Source of the DNA: Hemibagrus wyckioides
Taxonomy: Eukaryota > Chordata > Actinopteri > Siluriformes > Bagridae
DNA: 64,000 nt
Assembly (NCBI RefSeq): GCF_019097595.1
Contig: NC_080727.1
Span: 11,045,501 to 11,109,500, forward strand
Direction of reading: 5' to 3'
Made by a program: the position numbers and the translations under genes. Within the stretch, counting starts at the first letter, position 1; each line of letters begins with the position of its first letter. Shown piece by piece: positions 25,841 to 38,065 of this stretch. The notes under the pieces were generated by a model that saw only the letters and a program-made list of their open reading frames with translations, was not told the DNA's origin and made no database searches.

Positions 25841-25910
25841 ATGAAAGATTGCTCATCTAAAGATGAGCAATCTTTCATTTCCCAATCCACTGATTAAAAT
25901 CAGTGGATTG
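25841..25910. repeat. Two adjacent perfect hairpins, each with AA spacer
   Basis: First: 18-bp arms (25841-25858 and 25861-25878), exact. Second: 13-bp arms CAATCCACTGATT and AATCAGTGGATTG (25883-25895, 25898-25910), exact. Only four bases separate them. They lie at a point where the related Tc1 copy near 33130 has no such sequence. Confidence 0.9.
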
Positions 25911-26285
25911 TGAGATGTTCACCCCTGCCCTGGAGCTTGTTGCTGATGTCACTGAATGTAGTTTTGGAGATGAGAGAGTTTCAAAGCTCTCATAATGTTT
26001 CTGTCATCAACTGCTATTGTTTTCCTTGGCTGACCTGTTCAGTGTCTGGTTGATCGTATACCAGTGGGTTCGTTCTTTTGCAGGACCTTCCACCTTGTTG
26101 TATTGGCTTGTGAAATGCCTCTGATCAATTTCCGTACTTTTATCAGCTTAAAAATGGTTTGCTTCTTCCATAGAAAGGTACTTGGTCTTTATTTTAGTTT
26201 ATTATTTTTTAACAAAATAATGCTGTCTTCACAGAAAAAAAAAACATTTTTTCCCTGTAAGTTACATGTATTTCTGAAGATTTTC

Positions 26286-27880
26286 TGAGGTGACAGCTTT
26301 TTCTAAATTACCTACAACACCTCTACCAAGAGACTGCCACTTTATGGCCATGTGGAGTACATTCTGACGCAGGTGATCAATAGCCAGTCCTGTAGTTAAC
26401 AGAACACTGTAATGCAAATGTGGCACTGCATTGATCGATCTTTGCCTGTGCTACTGCTGTCCCTGCAAGGGCATTCCTCTCTCCCTCTACGCTTCTCAGC
26501 AAAAAAACAAAAAAAACAATGCCATGCCACCACAAATAAACCATAGATTTTTGCTGTCCAGAAAAGTAGTGAAAGAAAGAAAGAAAGAAAGAAAGAAAGA
26601 AGGTTCAGATGTGGAAAACCCCTATGGAAAAAAAGTTATTCATGAGAAATTTACATTTGGGTGTCAGAGTATAATTTCATAGCAATTAGCCAAATGACAT
26701 ATCATTACCCTGATCTTCTCAGCACAAAGGAACAGCACTTAGAAAGTGGTATCAATCAGTGACAATGATCACAGACACACTCTTACATTTCACAGTTCCA
26801 CAAGAAAAATCAAAATCTCTTCTGATTGAAAAAAATGAGATGTTCGCTGACCAGAACCTAGACCAAGATAGCACCACAGCAGACTAGAAAATCAAGATGT
26901 CATGTGCCTGTTTCACAGAACAGATGAAACACTGGAGTCTCACTTTATCATGTTCCCTAACTTACCATTTCCTTAATCCTTTAGGACATATTTGGATAGA
27001 GCTAATAATCAGAAAATAAAGGGCAGAAACAGGAAGCCAAGTGAAAATTTTAATATTCCATGTGAAGCCAACTGTGCAAAAACCTCAGGGTTGCTCCTAA
27101 TTGACTCCACCTGCACTGCGACATCATCCCTCTGTTTCAGATTTCAACATTTAAAGATGAAAAGCAATGGTGCAGTGTTAAAGTCACTTCTGGAGGTTTA
27201 GCTGCAACCATAAGGGTTGTTTTTTAAACTCCTTTTATGTCAAGATATTTAAACTTAAAGAGATGCTGGAGTCTGTGTTAAAGACAATTAAAGAAAGGTT
27301 TCGAAGCATTTCCCAACCTAAAGTGCCAAACCCATAGGGTTTTCACCACAAGAAAATTTTTATGCCTCAGTACCATGATTCTCAATATTGCAAAATCCCA
27401 GAACGGTTTGAATTTTGTAGTATTTATATGGATTTATCATTGTAACCAGCAGATGAACTGATTATATTTTGGAATTGATCCAAACAGGGTTAAGGTCACA
27501 GCAAGGGTAAATGTCTGAAATAGTTTCTCTTCAATAGCTTCCTTCTCGATTGTATTTTAAGAAGTATTTCAGACACACAAATTATAAAAGACTAGACTGT
27601 TGGCAGTGAAGGCATTCCCGTCCCTCCAAGGATTTACAAGTGTATTATTTTAACGATATCTACACCTAATAGAAGAATGTTGATTTGACATTTTTTAGAT
27701 TATTGAATTGAAAAAGGTTTAATTTAAAACCTAACCTTTTTTACAACATTTTTATTCTTTATAATATGGGATAAATTGCTATGAATATTTATTTAACAAT
27801 TTGTTTAGAGAGGCATTCTGTTGAATTGCCTTTCTACAACAGTATGCATTGTGTTACCTATTAAATCCCTTTTAGATATA
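26286..27880. other. Intron filler with (GAAA)n at 26571-26601
   Basis: Unique AT-rich sequence apart from about seven GAAA units. Slightly GC-richer part at 27050-27200 without recognisable identity. Confidence 0.7.
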
Positions 27881-27884
27881 TTGT

Positions 27885-27985
27885 CATAGCTAGACCTGTT
27901 GAAGTATCCTGAGGTTAGAATTGAACCCTCTACACCGGAGCTGTAATGTGGCAATGCTAACCATGTGCCAGCATGCCACCATGCT
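27885..27985 (-). mobile_element. Decayed tRNA-like SINE fragment
   Basis: Reversed, it reads GGCATGCTGGCACATGGTTAG followed by a TAGAGGGTTCAATTCTAACC region resembling a B box, as in the common fish repeat beginning 'ggcacggtggcttagtggttag'. Strongly diverged. Confidence 0.5.
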
Positions 27986-28039
27986 GCAGTAAAAAAGGCA
28001 CAAGTGGATACTGTAGACCCCTGACCACAGATGAAAGCT

Positions 28040-28260
28040 CCAACACTGGACACATGGGCATCAGAAAAGCACTATGGGAAGAAAGCAAGTCAGCGGAGGC
28101 AATGTGATGCTCTGGGCAACATTCTTTTGGGAACCTTGGTTGCTGGGATTCGCATGGATGTTACTTTGACACCACATGCATTTTCAAGGTCTTGGCGCCA
28201 GACACCATAGCACACCTTCAGATGTCTTACAGAGCACAAGGGTAATCGAAAAAAATACAT
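28040..28260 (+). pseudogene. Tc1-like transposase fragment with internal deletion
   Basis: ATGCTCTGGGCAACATTCTT and TTCGCATGGATGTTACTTTG, then a jump to TCTTGGCGCCAGACACCAT and CAGCACACCTTCAGATGTC-like text. From memory these parts are about 300 bases apart in the intact family, so the catalytic middle is deleted. Related to 24255-24405. Confidence 0.75.
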
Positions 28261-30332
28261 TCACAAGTGTACAGAAAGGCTTCCGTATCTAACATGCACA
28301 TGTTCTGTTTGCTGACCCCTGAGAGGTCAGACCACCATGTTTGGAATGTTTACTTGAAAACAAATCCAAGCAGGAGATTTCTCATGATAGTGCTGGCTGC
28401 ACCTTCTGTATTTCATCTTGTTAATCAGCTTGCATAGGACTATACTGCCACACACTACTATGTGTTTTTGTGTCTGTATCTTAAACATTGTGTTTTATGA
28501 ATGTCTAATGAAAATCACCTGAGTTAATAGCAATAACAGCAGTGTTAGCAATAATGAGAAATATCCAAAAGGTCAGGATGAGGAGGATATGTGATATATG
28601 TGGAGCATAAGTGCATGTTTTGCATGTAGCAGTGTGTGTCTGTGAATTTGTGTATGAACATGCACTAAATGGCCCACTATAGACAACCCCTCAGGGAATC
28701 ACTGCACAGCAGGGACTTTCTCTCTTTGTGCATTCTGTCTTCCTACCTGTGTGGCTGACACAACAACAGATGATCAACACTAGATTCTCCCTCTTTTTTC
28801 AGGACTACTAACAGAAAAACTCAGATGAAAAAGCTTGAATGATTGTTTTCATGTTGTCAGTTGCCACAGCAACAATCGAAACAGACCAATACCATATAAC
28901 AATCTCTAGAGTTTACACAAAATGGTGCTACAAGCTAAAAACATTCAGTGGGCAGCAGTTCTACACATGGAAACACCTTGTTCATGAGAGTTCACGAGAA
29001 GAGAATGGACAGAATGGTTCAAGCTGACAGAAAGGCTCCAAAGATACCTTGGAAACGATGTTCATGAAATATGTTCCTGTTAAAGCAAGAAACTAAGAAT
29101 GGGCTTGGCAGCAAAATTTCCGTAAATACTATACTCAGGCCTTTAGTGTAGCTCATCTTGCAAGCCACATCATGTCCTCTATATTTTGAACTGTGAAAAA
29201 GTAATTATAAATAGTGCTTGACACCCCCCCATAAATAGAAAATCAATTAACATATACACTTGTGTTCTAAATTGCTATGACAGCCACATGGAGCGTATGG
29301 GGATGAAGGTATAATCATTAATGTGAGATGTAATTTCAGCTGAATATTTGACAGCCACAACTAGCTCAACCACACATAACATCCTCCATATAAGCAGATT
29401 TTCTGTATACAGGAGGTATGGAGTTCCAGCTTTTTTAGCTTTCACAGTAGGCAAGGGCTTGTGAACTGCCACTGACCCCATAGTAATGGATATGTGAGTG
29501 GCTTCACTCCCAAAATCCCCAGACAAGTTCATCATTTTGAAAAACACACACATGATTTGCTCTCCAAACATTGCAAGAGGAGTGGGATAAGTGCAATAGA
29601 AAACAACACCCCAATTGTTGTCTGTTTCCCATTCCCACACCCATGGTGAGAAAACTCCAAACCAGAAGACTCATGATTACCTGCCTTCCAAAGGGCCAAA
29701 AGTTTACAAGTTCATTTGCCCAGATTTTTTTCTTATTCCAAATTGATTTCAGTCTCCATCTACACTATGGATTACATTGTGAGTATGAGTTAGGGGCTCA
29801 ATCCTGCCCAGAGAATTAAAAAACAACCCACATTTTCCTTTTTAACAAAAGAAGAAGAAGAAGAAGAAGAAGTTTAATTAATTAATGACTTTTATGTTAC
29901 ATAAGAAGTCAATGGTAGGAGTAAAGAAGAATTGAGAGTGAAAAAAGCAGGACTGTGCAATCTAAACATAAGGCAGCCTGTGTTTTTCTTGCAGAGCCTG
30001 CTTTCAGAGAGATTTGAATGTAATTGATTCCTTTTTAAACAAATATGTTGATGGAATGTCAATAATGAAAGGGGTCATGCATGGGTCAGGAAAACACTTG
30101 GAGGGGAAAACTGCTCAATAGAAATGTGAGTGGGGCAGTCCACATGTCCACCTGCTGACTCAGGACAAGACATGGACATGAAGGGACACTAATTTTTATT
30201 CATTTTAATAAAAATAGCTCCTCAATGTCCATCCCTCTGTGAAATGCATGTTCATAAACAACTTATGTTCATTACATAGTTAATTATATTATGTTCATTA
30301 CATAATAAGTAATGTTATAAATAATGTTAGAG

Positions 30333-30334
<2 letters not shown>
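28261..30334. other. Intron filler with one longer minus-strand frame
   Basis: Holds (GAA)n at 29849-29873. A 121-codon open frame on the minus strand (29275-29640) has a normal-looking residue mix but no resemblance to a protein I know, no splice context and no start context; I do not call it a gene. Confidence 0.6.

Positions 30335-30388
<54 letters not shown>
30335..30388. repeat. (AT)n microsatellite
   Basis: About 23 AT units ending in a short AC run. A direct repeat TTATGTTCATTACATA occurs twice just upstream (30262-30305). Confidence 0.95.
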
Positions 30389-30840
30389 TTCATTCATTCA
30401 ATCCTTCTATCCACCTGTAGGTACTGATGGCACATGCACCACATATTATGTACTCATGGGTCTACTTTTGTGTCCCACCCTAATTAGGCCCAAGGACATC
30501 ACAACCCCCCCTCCCCTTCTGTTACCTGAAGCCTGTGTAAAATAATACAGCATGCATTATTCATGCTAACAGCATAGGGTGCACAGACAGACCACCATAA
30601 AAATGAATATCAAAGACAGAGAGGTTTAGTGAATTATTGAAGTTGCCATCAGCTTTATTTTCGAGCTTTGGAGGCAAACTCACCACTTTCACATAGTCTG
30701 CACATCTGTAAACACTCAGATATATGCTATAAAGCACTAGGCACATCATCCTAGAGGATTTTAACTGTGGAAAATGAAGAAATGATTGCGTGGCTTCTGT
30801 TATTAAGAAATGGAAAAATGACACAATATATTTACATTAT

Positions 30841-31003
30841 ATTTGGCAGCCACCCTTATCTAGAGCAACTTTCAGTTATCCAACTGAGAAATTAAGAGTT
30901 AAGTGCCCTGTGCAGGGGCCCAGCACTGGCAGATTGGTAGTCCTGGGACTCAAGCTCACAACCCTCTGAGCAGGAACCCAACACTTTAACCACTAAGCCA
31001 CTA
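30841..31003 (-). mobile_element. tRNA-derived SINE, inverted
   Basis: On the minus strand the A box TGGCTTAGTGG (30990-31000) is followed by a B-box-like GAGCTTGAGTCCC (30945-30957) and the tail GGGTGGCTGCCAAAT. Same family as 25523-25720, opposite orientation. Confidence 0.8.
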
Positions 31004-31239
31004 CTATATATTAAGTCAATAAAACATAATATTTCTTTGCCTATCCCTTGCAATAACTACATCAGGTCAGCTAGTTACAAACATCACTAAACTGTTGCAT
31101 TCTACTTTGTGGTGCTTTTTCACAGCTGCTTCTGTTTTGGGGGCTTCTTTCAGTTGTTGTTTGATTCACCGACTGTTAAATAAAAACTAGGTTTTTTGGG
31201 GGGAGTGGAGAGGTGGGGTGGATGAATGGGGACGAATGA

Positions 31240-31790
31240 AGCTTCCTAAATTGTAGAGCCATGTTTACCCAAGAGCGCAGAAATTTCCCTCCTCCTGCAC
31301 CATGCTCTTATCTCTATTATTCCAGTTTGGTTTTAACAAACAGCAGACTCATAATAACCGCAAGGGCCTCGCTTGCTCTTACAAATGCAAATAAATGGCC
31401 ATAAACCATTTAATTTCAGGCATTCTTAACTGTCTGTAATAAATATTTTCAGATAATAACTAAAGGTGAAGCTAGTTTTATTGCCAGTTTAAATTAGTTG
31501 CCGTTTTTAACAGCATATCCGCAAGCTGTTTAACTAGCACACAGATGTCATAATAATGTCCTGAAGAATAACCTTGTTGTTCAAGCAATTGCTCCACACT
31601 TCTATTGCCCAGGGAGCTGTTTCTTTACCCCCACACAACTCGTGAATCTTTAACTGTTTAGTGAATTGCAAGCACAGAAAGACAAATTTCCCCAGGCATG
31701 ACTCTCACACCAGCCATTATTCCTCTGGTTGACTCCCATTTTCTCTCAGGCCTTCTGAAGGGTTCTGAAGGGTTTTTTTCCCCCATCATA
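31240..31790. promoter_or_regulatory. Strong candidate conserved non-coding element
   Basis: About 550 bases with no repeat signature and dense homeodomain/POU words: ATGCAAAT octamer at 31385-31392, ATAAACCATTTAATTTCAGG, TAATAACCGCAAGGG and GCCATTATTCC. Texture is that of deeply conserved developmental enhancers. No alignment available, so function is inference. Confidence 0.42.
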
Positions 31791-32270
31791 ATTCACCCAC
31801 ATTAGCTGTTCCCGTCAGTACCTCCCCCTCCCCTGGTAACAACTACATAAAAAAAGAGATCAAACCCACAGCACAACAGGGCTGAATCCTAAATACATCC
31901 ACATTTAACATATAGTCCCCTATGTAGTCCATAAGATATATGGGCAGTGGGAATTCATAAATGCCCTTTTGGGATTCTTATGGAAACACCTATGTGTCTA
32001 AGGATAGTTTACTTGCTACTGATATAGATCATGTGAAATTAAAAAAAACCCTAACACAAACCATTTAACTATTGAATCCAAATCACAATACCAGTGCAAA
32101 TAACAGTGAGCCTGTCACAAATGGTCAAACTCTTAGACTCTGACAATTCACAATGATAGTGGTGCTGCTTTGGTCATTCATTTGGTCTCACTGACTCCTC
32201 TTCTTCACTGTTTGCTTATCCATCTTCCAAAATGTCTGAATTCATCATTACCTCATACATACAGTCAGGA
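31791..32270. other. Intron filler
   Basis: Nothing recognised. Confidence 0.7.
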
Positions 32271-32274
32271 CCAT

Positions 32275-33470
32275 AAATATTTGGACAGTCCAAAAGCTGT
32301 CATTATCAGTAAAGTTAGCCTTTATTAGGTAGAAAAATCAAACCAAATAAATCAAATCAACTAGGCACATTTTTTAAAACAAGAACCCACTGAAAAGACA
32401 AAGACTTCCATAAGGTCTGGAAGACCAGTGATGACAAAAAAATGCTTTCCCTGATGAGGAAAAAAACCTCCACAACAGTTGGCCATATCAAGAATACAGA
32501 TTTATGCGTGTCAAAGTCAACTATCAAGAGAAGACTTTACCAGAGTAAATACACAGAAAACAGTTCATAGTCATATGTTATTTACTACTGCAAGAAAACA
32601 CTAAAATTTTGGGCTACACAAGAATGGCTCAATTTGACTCAAGTAAAATTATCATTTTAATTAAATTTAATTAAATTAAATTAAATTAAATTTATTTTTT
32701 TTCATACAATCAAGATTTAAATAAGCAACTAACTCTTATCTTTGTTTTAACCTGATTGAAATGTATTTAAAGAAGCACCCAAAAGTTTCCAGTCACTCAT
32801 GAACATTTTTCTGGATGGGAGATGGTCTCCCACCAGTCACCCTGACAAAGAGATCCAGCACGTGAAGCAAAAACAATGAACAAAGACGGACAGAAAATCA
32901 GATGATCAGCCCCGCAAGCTCACGCCATGACATTACCTCCACCTTGCTTAAATGATCATCTTATGTGTTGTGAATGATGAGCAGATCTCTTCTTTTTTTA
33001 CACTTTGGCCTTTCTGTCACTTCAGTAGAGGTCAGTCTTGTCTGTCTCATCAGTTTGTTCCAGAGCGTTTTGTTTATAATTACTCAGAACTTGTTTCTAA
33101 TCTCTGATTCTTACTGCTGATGAGAGGTTTGAATCTTGTGGAGTGGCCTCTATATTTCTGCTTGCAAAGTCTTCTTCAAACACTGGATCGTGATGACTTC
33201 ACCCCTGCCCTTTTGGGTTTTTCTCCACAACTTTCACAACGTTTGTCATCAGTTGAAGTTGTTTTCCTTGGCTGACCTGTTTGATGTCTGGTTATTAGTA
33301 CACCAGTGCTTTCTTTCTTTAATTACAGATTGTTGTATTGGCTATGTCCAATGCTTGTTCAGTGGTTCTGATAAATTATCCCTCTTTTCTCAGCTTCAGA
33401 ATGATTTACTTTTCTCCAATAGACAGTTTTCTGGACTTTGTTTATCTAAATGCAGTCTTCACAGGTGAAC
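32275..33470 (-). pseudogene. Tc1-like transposon remnant, antisense
   Basis: Left end CAGTCAGGACCATAAATATT is a terminal sequence of a fish Tc1-like family. Transposase-derived text is antisense: CATGACATTACCTCCACC, CAGTAGAGGTCAGTCTTG and GTTTTCCTTGGCTGACCTG. The plus-strand 110-codon frame at 33136-33468 is a shadow. An (AATTA)n-like run lies at 32652-32692. Shared segments with 25440-26285. Confidence 0.78.
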
Positions 33471-34500
33471 TGCATGTCTAAAACTAAAAGCAGGCATTCA
33501 GAGCTATTAATTCTTTAAAAATCAATCCTACAAGACATACCTGAGCAAGAAGAAACACCAGTCACATGCTCTAGTGTTTCTAATCACTTGAAAAATGGGT
33601 GGGTACAAACAGGCAGCATGTTCTCAGTTGTTTAACACATCAAGATGAAAATATCAGGAAATAAAAGCTGCTAAAATCAAACTATTGTCTCATTTATCTG
33701 TCAGTCTCAAACCCAAATGTCTTCAGTGTATAGCAAAATAATTTATTTGCCATTCCAATATTTCAGAGGAGACTTTTAAATGTTTTGTACTGACTCAGTA
33801 CTGACTAAGATGCTGTAAATAATTTAGTTTTTTTTTGTTAACTACCTCTAAGTCCTTGAAGCGCTGAAAAACATTGAAAAAATCAGGGCTGCTGGAATTC
33901 ACAAATTATGACAATATAGCTTTCTACTGCTTATCTAACATGACTGAGTAAGCAAGCTAACTTGCAAGCAGTGATGCCTTTCCCAAATCACAAAATTGTT
34001 ATAATTCAGCAAGAGATCCCTAATACCTTTTCATCTGTCTTTCAAACTTTTAAACTGGTTTAGTTTTTTGGGGTTGCTACATTCCAGAAAGATATGCTGT
34101 AAAGAAATGTATGCCAAAGCCTTTCCAAAATATTTTCTTTTGATAACACCAAAACCAGTCATTTAATGACACGCACAATGGGCATACAAGTTTTAACAAC
34201 TAAATAATTACATCATTATATTTTGCATTTTATATATATATGTATATAGGACATATGGAGCAGTGGTTCAGAATAGCATAATTCTTTTCCAGCTAGAGAA
34301 CCCAGAGATCCATGCATTCATGGTTTGAAGATTCACTTAAAAACAAAACATGTTGAACAGTGTTAAACAGCCATAAAAAGACACTGTATTCTGATATTTT
34401 AAACTTTAAAGCAAATTAAGAATATAGAATAGCATTTAACATCACTAGTTTTAAAACAACATTCATGGTGAAGAAATTATAATCTTATGAGAATATAAGA
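33471..34500. other. Intron filler, possible SINE scrap near 34255-34330
   Basis: AT-rich. GGAGCAGTGGTTCAGAATAG resembles a tRNA-SINE start but is too diverged for a firm call. Confidence 0.4.
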
Positions 34501-34509
34501 CCCCCAGCA

Positions 34510-34740
34510 GGTTGTGTGTAGGTGTGAAAAGACGAGGTGGGATGCAGTGGCCTGGTCAAAATTTCTGATGCATTATTTGATTAATGCTGAGAGCTGATGT
34601 GTGTTTAGATGGGCTTTTGACCCTGGGCCCCCATTTAATCAAATCTTCTTTTTCTCAGCTCAACCATAGGAGGTCAAACATAATACAGCCTGCTTTTCTT
34701 TTTGGCTAATCTCAGCTAGGTGGAGACTGGGCGGTTGTGT
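34510..34740. promoter_or_regulatory. Candidate conserved non-coding element
   Basis: GATGCATTATTTGATTAATG, CCATTTAATCAAATC and CTCAGCTAGGTGGAGACTGG in complex sequence between fillers. Composition call only. Confidence 0.3.
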
Positions 34741-35870
34741 GTGTGTGTGAGCACGCATGTATACGTTGAGGCTGGTGAGCACTAGGTGTCTGTGCTGGCT
34801 CAAAAATGTCTATGAGTGCTCTCTTTTTATTTATCCAGTGTTAAGCAATTATTTCACGGTAGAGCTCCTCCACCTTCCCTCCAGCCCCAAGGAGCAACTG
34901 ACCTCCTAGCAAGAATTAGTCCTTATTCAGATGGATATTTTTTAGTCCTTTATCCCTCTCTTCCTCTCAAGTAGTGACACTACTGTACACAGACATTTTC
35001 TTTCCCCTACCTTTGCTCCATGGCTCCTTTAATATATTATCCAGTAAGAGAATTCTTGCTAACAATCTTCCATTAATAATATGCTTATTTACCTTTATCC
35101 AACTTTCCCTCTCTCGCTGTCGTCTACTCTGCATGCCTCCTGCTCTTGCTGTGTCATCATAATTTTTGACCAATAGTGCAATATTAACATTTCCCCCTAA
35201 CTTTTCTGTCTTTGGACCCCTTTTTTTCTTTTTTCCTTTCCACTTTTATCCCTTGACTTTGAACAAGCCAATTACCCTGCTGCCCCAAGCCAATTACCTT
35301 GTATTTGTTCAGGAGATTTTAATAATACTCCCCCTCTCTCTTCTCTCGCTTTTTTCCCTCTCACCTTCTTCAAAATTCTGTTACACTGTTAGACTCAGCA
35401 GTAAACTGCTAAGCAGTGATGAACAATAAACTGTAGAGTAAATGAAGAATACCTGATGTACCGAGCATATAAACAAGACATGAGTCTCGATGGTGATGGA
35501 GTCAGCACAAAGCTCAAATAATTACCTCAAAGTTGCATTCATACAGCCGCCTTCAGTTTTAATTAATCCTGCATGCTCAACAGCGTAAGCAAAAAAATCC
35601 ATAGGTGTTATGACCTACGCTGTTTATCAGTCAATACGTGCTTTACAAAATCTAATAAAATGTTCAAAATCTTGAAACATGTAATCTGTATGGAGTGAAT
35701 AATTCATCAAATAAAAACAGATTTCAGCTGAGATTTTTTTGCTGCTTGTAGCATTTCAGCTTTTTTGTGTTGAGGAAATGAATACAATTGATTACTCATT
35801 TAATCAAAGTACTCTGCCTTTTGTACACTTGTGTTGTGTGTACTTTATGTTCTAGAATTCATTAAAAACT
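34741..35870. other. Intron filler, pyrimidine-rich
   Basis: T/C-rich stretches 34940-35390. CAGCCGCCTTCAGTTTTAAT at about 35546 is locally more complex. No gene seen. Confidence 0.6.
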
Positions 35871-35874
35871 TTAA

Positions 35875-36017
35875 GACTTTTTATTCTATTCATTTATACA
35901 CAATAACCCATAATGACAAAGCAAAAAAGAGTTGAAACAAAAAAATAAAATAAAATTTCCCATTTAGATAAATTGGAAAATAGAACATTTCTTTTAAAAA
36001 TGCAGGTTAGAAATGAA

Positions 36018-36080
<63 letters not shown>

Positions 36081-36229
36081 CCACAATAAATCAAGCCTTA
36101 ATGTAACAAAGAAAGCAACAAAATTCAAGTGAAAAACAAATAAAAAGGTTTTAGGGGAAAAAGGTAAAAGTTACATCTGGTTTTCAATAGGATTTAGGTC
36201 TCTGACTAGGCTCAATGTCTATAAATGAA

Positions 36230-36230
<1 letters not shown>
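35875..36230 (-). mobile_element. Tc1-like fragment hosting an (AAAT)n array
   Basis: TACACAATAACCCATAATGA and CAAAGCAAAAAAGAGTTGAA match the antisense flank of a common fish Tc1-like element, and GGATTTAGGTCTCTGACTAG further on matches its transposase region. About 16 AAAT units (36016-36080) lie between them. Confidence 0.6.

Positions 36231-36278
<48 letters not shown>
36231..36278. repeat. (AT)n microsatellite
   Basis: About 24 AT units followed by a T-rich run and scattered CA runs to 36424. Confidence 0.95.
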
Positions 36279-36283
<5 letters not shown>

Positions 36284-36429
36284 TTTTAATTTTTTTTTTT
36301 ATTTATTATTTAGAATATATGCTCTACATCTTCATGCAGTACATTTATCTATCTGTTTATCTGTTCACTTACACTTACAAACACATACACACATCACATA
36401 CACACACACAAACACACACACACAATGCC

Positions 36430-37095
36430 CTGGGCCATGAAGGGTCACAGATGTGAATGACATGACTTAAACTGAAGGACTCACTCACACACAAACACAC
36501 ACAGAGGTACTTGCGCCAGTGTGTCTGCATGTGTGTGACTGCAGATTAAATTCCTTTAAACGTGGGAGGTGGACTGTACACCTCTATGACCTCTATTTAA
36601 TTAAAATCACAGGAGTGGCCAAAAAGAGTGTATCCTTCAGTCTGTAAGAAACAAGAGAGCCTCAGTATGAGTGAGGATGAAGTTTATGGGAAAAAATCAC
36701 TGTGTGTAGTTACACAGTATATTGAGTGTTCAACGTTTTCTGTTGTTTTCCACACATACCCAAAACGTAGCATTTCACTGTCAGTTCAGCATCACTGACC
36801 CAAAACTAGCTGTAATCCATCCTGTCAGGTTATTTTTGTGTAAAGCACTGCAGTTTAAAACAGAGTTTCCCTTAGTGCTGTAATCATTTTTTTCCAAGGC
36901 CTCTCCTCCCAAGCAGGGAGGATGGAACAATTAATTAACTTTTATAAGTTTCAGTGAAAAAAGGAGTAGGTTTCTCTATATTATTTGAGTGAATTGAAAG
37001 AAGGAGGCTACTGAGAGTGCAAATGCTCTGTCCTTGAATAGAGATAATAAGAAATAAGTACATTTAAGCCCAATGGAAAAAGGATTTTTTTTTAT
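36430..37095. other. Intron filler
   Basis: Short CA runs at 36480-36505; otherwise unique sequence without recognised content. Confidence 0.65.
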
Positions 37096-37099
37096 CCTG

Positions 37100-37540
37100 T
37101 AATCAATCCAAAACAGGCTGAAGGGAAGCATCTAGGCTAATTTAGGTCACTTAAGACAATTAAACTATTTTCTATTTTCTGTCTGGCTTCCTGGTGCATG
37201 GAATCTATTTTATTAATGTTGTTGGAGCAGGAAAAGGCCTAGAAAGAGTCGCTCTCTGTAATGAGAATTAAGAAAGGATAAGGTCATTATTCTTCAGGAA
37301 GAGCATAGGTGGAGGCAGTAAAATCTAACAAAGAACAGAACTCTGTTTCTGAGAACTGTTTAAATGTCCTATTAAATATTTTAGCAATGTTTTCATCTGC
37401 CAGGGAAAAACACTACATACCAACATAAGACCACACTCATTAAGTAAAACGAAGCTCGGATTTGTTCAAAGGCAAACAGCTGAATGCGTTAATCAAACAG
37501 TCGTGCAGCAGTGAAGTGCATTGTTTATAGCCTTGATCCA
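37100..37540. promoter_or_regulatory. Candidate conserved non-coding element
   Basis: TTTAGGTCACTTAAGACAAT, CTGGTGCATGGAATCTATTT, TCGCTCTCTGTAATGAGAAT and GAATGCGTTAATCAAACAG, repeat-free. TAAT cores and a nuclear-receptor-like AGGTCA half site. Composition call only. Confidence 0.38.
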
Positions 37541-37719
37541 GTGTATACACACACACGCACAAACACACCCAATTCCATAATTAACTCAACTTCTTCATCT
37601 AACCACTAATCGTACTCTACTTAATCTATCGTTCAGTCTTTTTTTTTCTTCCTATCCTGACTCTTCTGCTTCTCTGCCTCTTTTTTTCCTACTTTTTTTC
37701 TTTTAATAAACTTCTTGTT

Positions 37720-38065
37720 GGTGCTGCCACGGCACATGCAGACAGACAGCGTGATTTGGTGCTGCTGTGTAATTTGATTTGGTGTAATTAATTTGCCCTG
37801 TGTGTGTAGACTCACAGTCAGAGGTGTGTGTGTGTGTGTGTGTGTGTGTTGGTAGCAGAGTGTGTGTAATAAATCATTTCTGTCATAGCGTACCACTCAC
37901 TTTAATTAAAAGCACGGCACTCTGCAGAAGACAATTACATCGGCGATTGTGACAAAGAGGTGTATTAAGGAGGACCAAATGTCAAGGTGCACGTTATCTG
38001 AAAGACAGAAGCCTGCTGTGCTAAATGCAATGCAGCAATTTCTTATGAACAGCATGCATTGTTGA
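37720..38065. promoter_or_regulatory. Candidate conserved non-coding element split by (GT)n
   Basis: Left part (37720-37825) has TGTGTAATTTGATTTGG and TGTAATTAATTTGCC; right part (37880-38065) has ACTTTAATTAAAAGCACGG, ATTACATCGGCGATTGTGAC and AACAGCATGCATTGTTG. A (GT)n array at 37826-37850 separates them. Confidence 0.38.

Larger units (their letters stand above)
25440..26285 (-). pseudogene. Tc1-like transposon remnant, antisense, interrupted by a SINE
   Basis: CTCCTTCACCTCCACCATGC, ATCATGAGCAGATCC, ATGTTCACCCCTGCCCTGG and TTTTCCTTGGCTGACCTGTT match, segment by segment, the remnant at 32275-33470, so both are copies of one family. The transposase would be read on the minus strand; many stops. 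A SINE is inserted at 25523-25720 and a double hairpin sits at 25841-25910. Confidence 0.75.

Noticed and set aside
32652..32692. AATTA-rich run as a homeodomain site cluster
   Set aside because: It is a simple pentanucleotide repeat inside a transposon remnant.
33136..33468. 110-codon plus-strand frame
   Set aside because: Lies on the strand opposite a decayed Tc1 transposase; a shadow frame.
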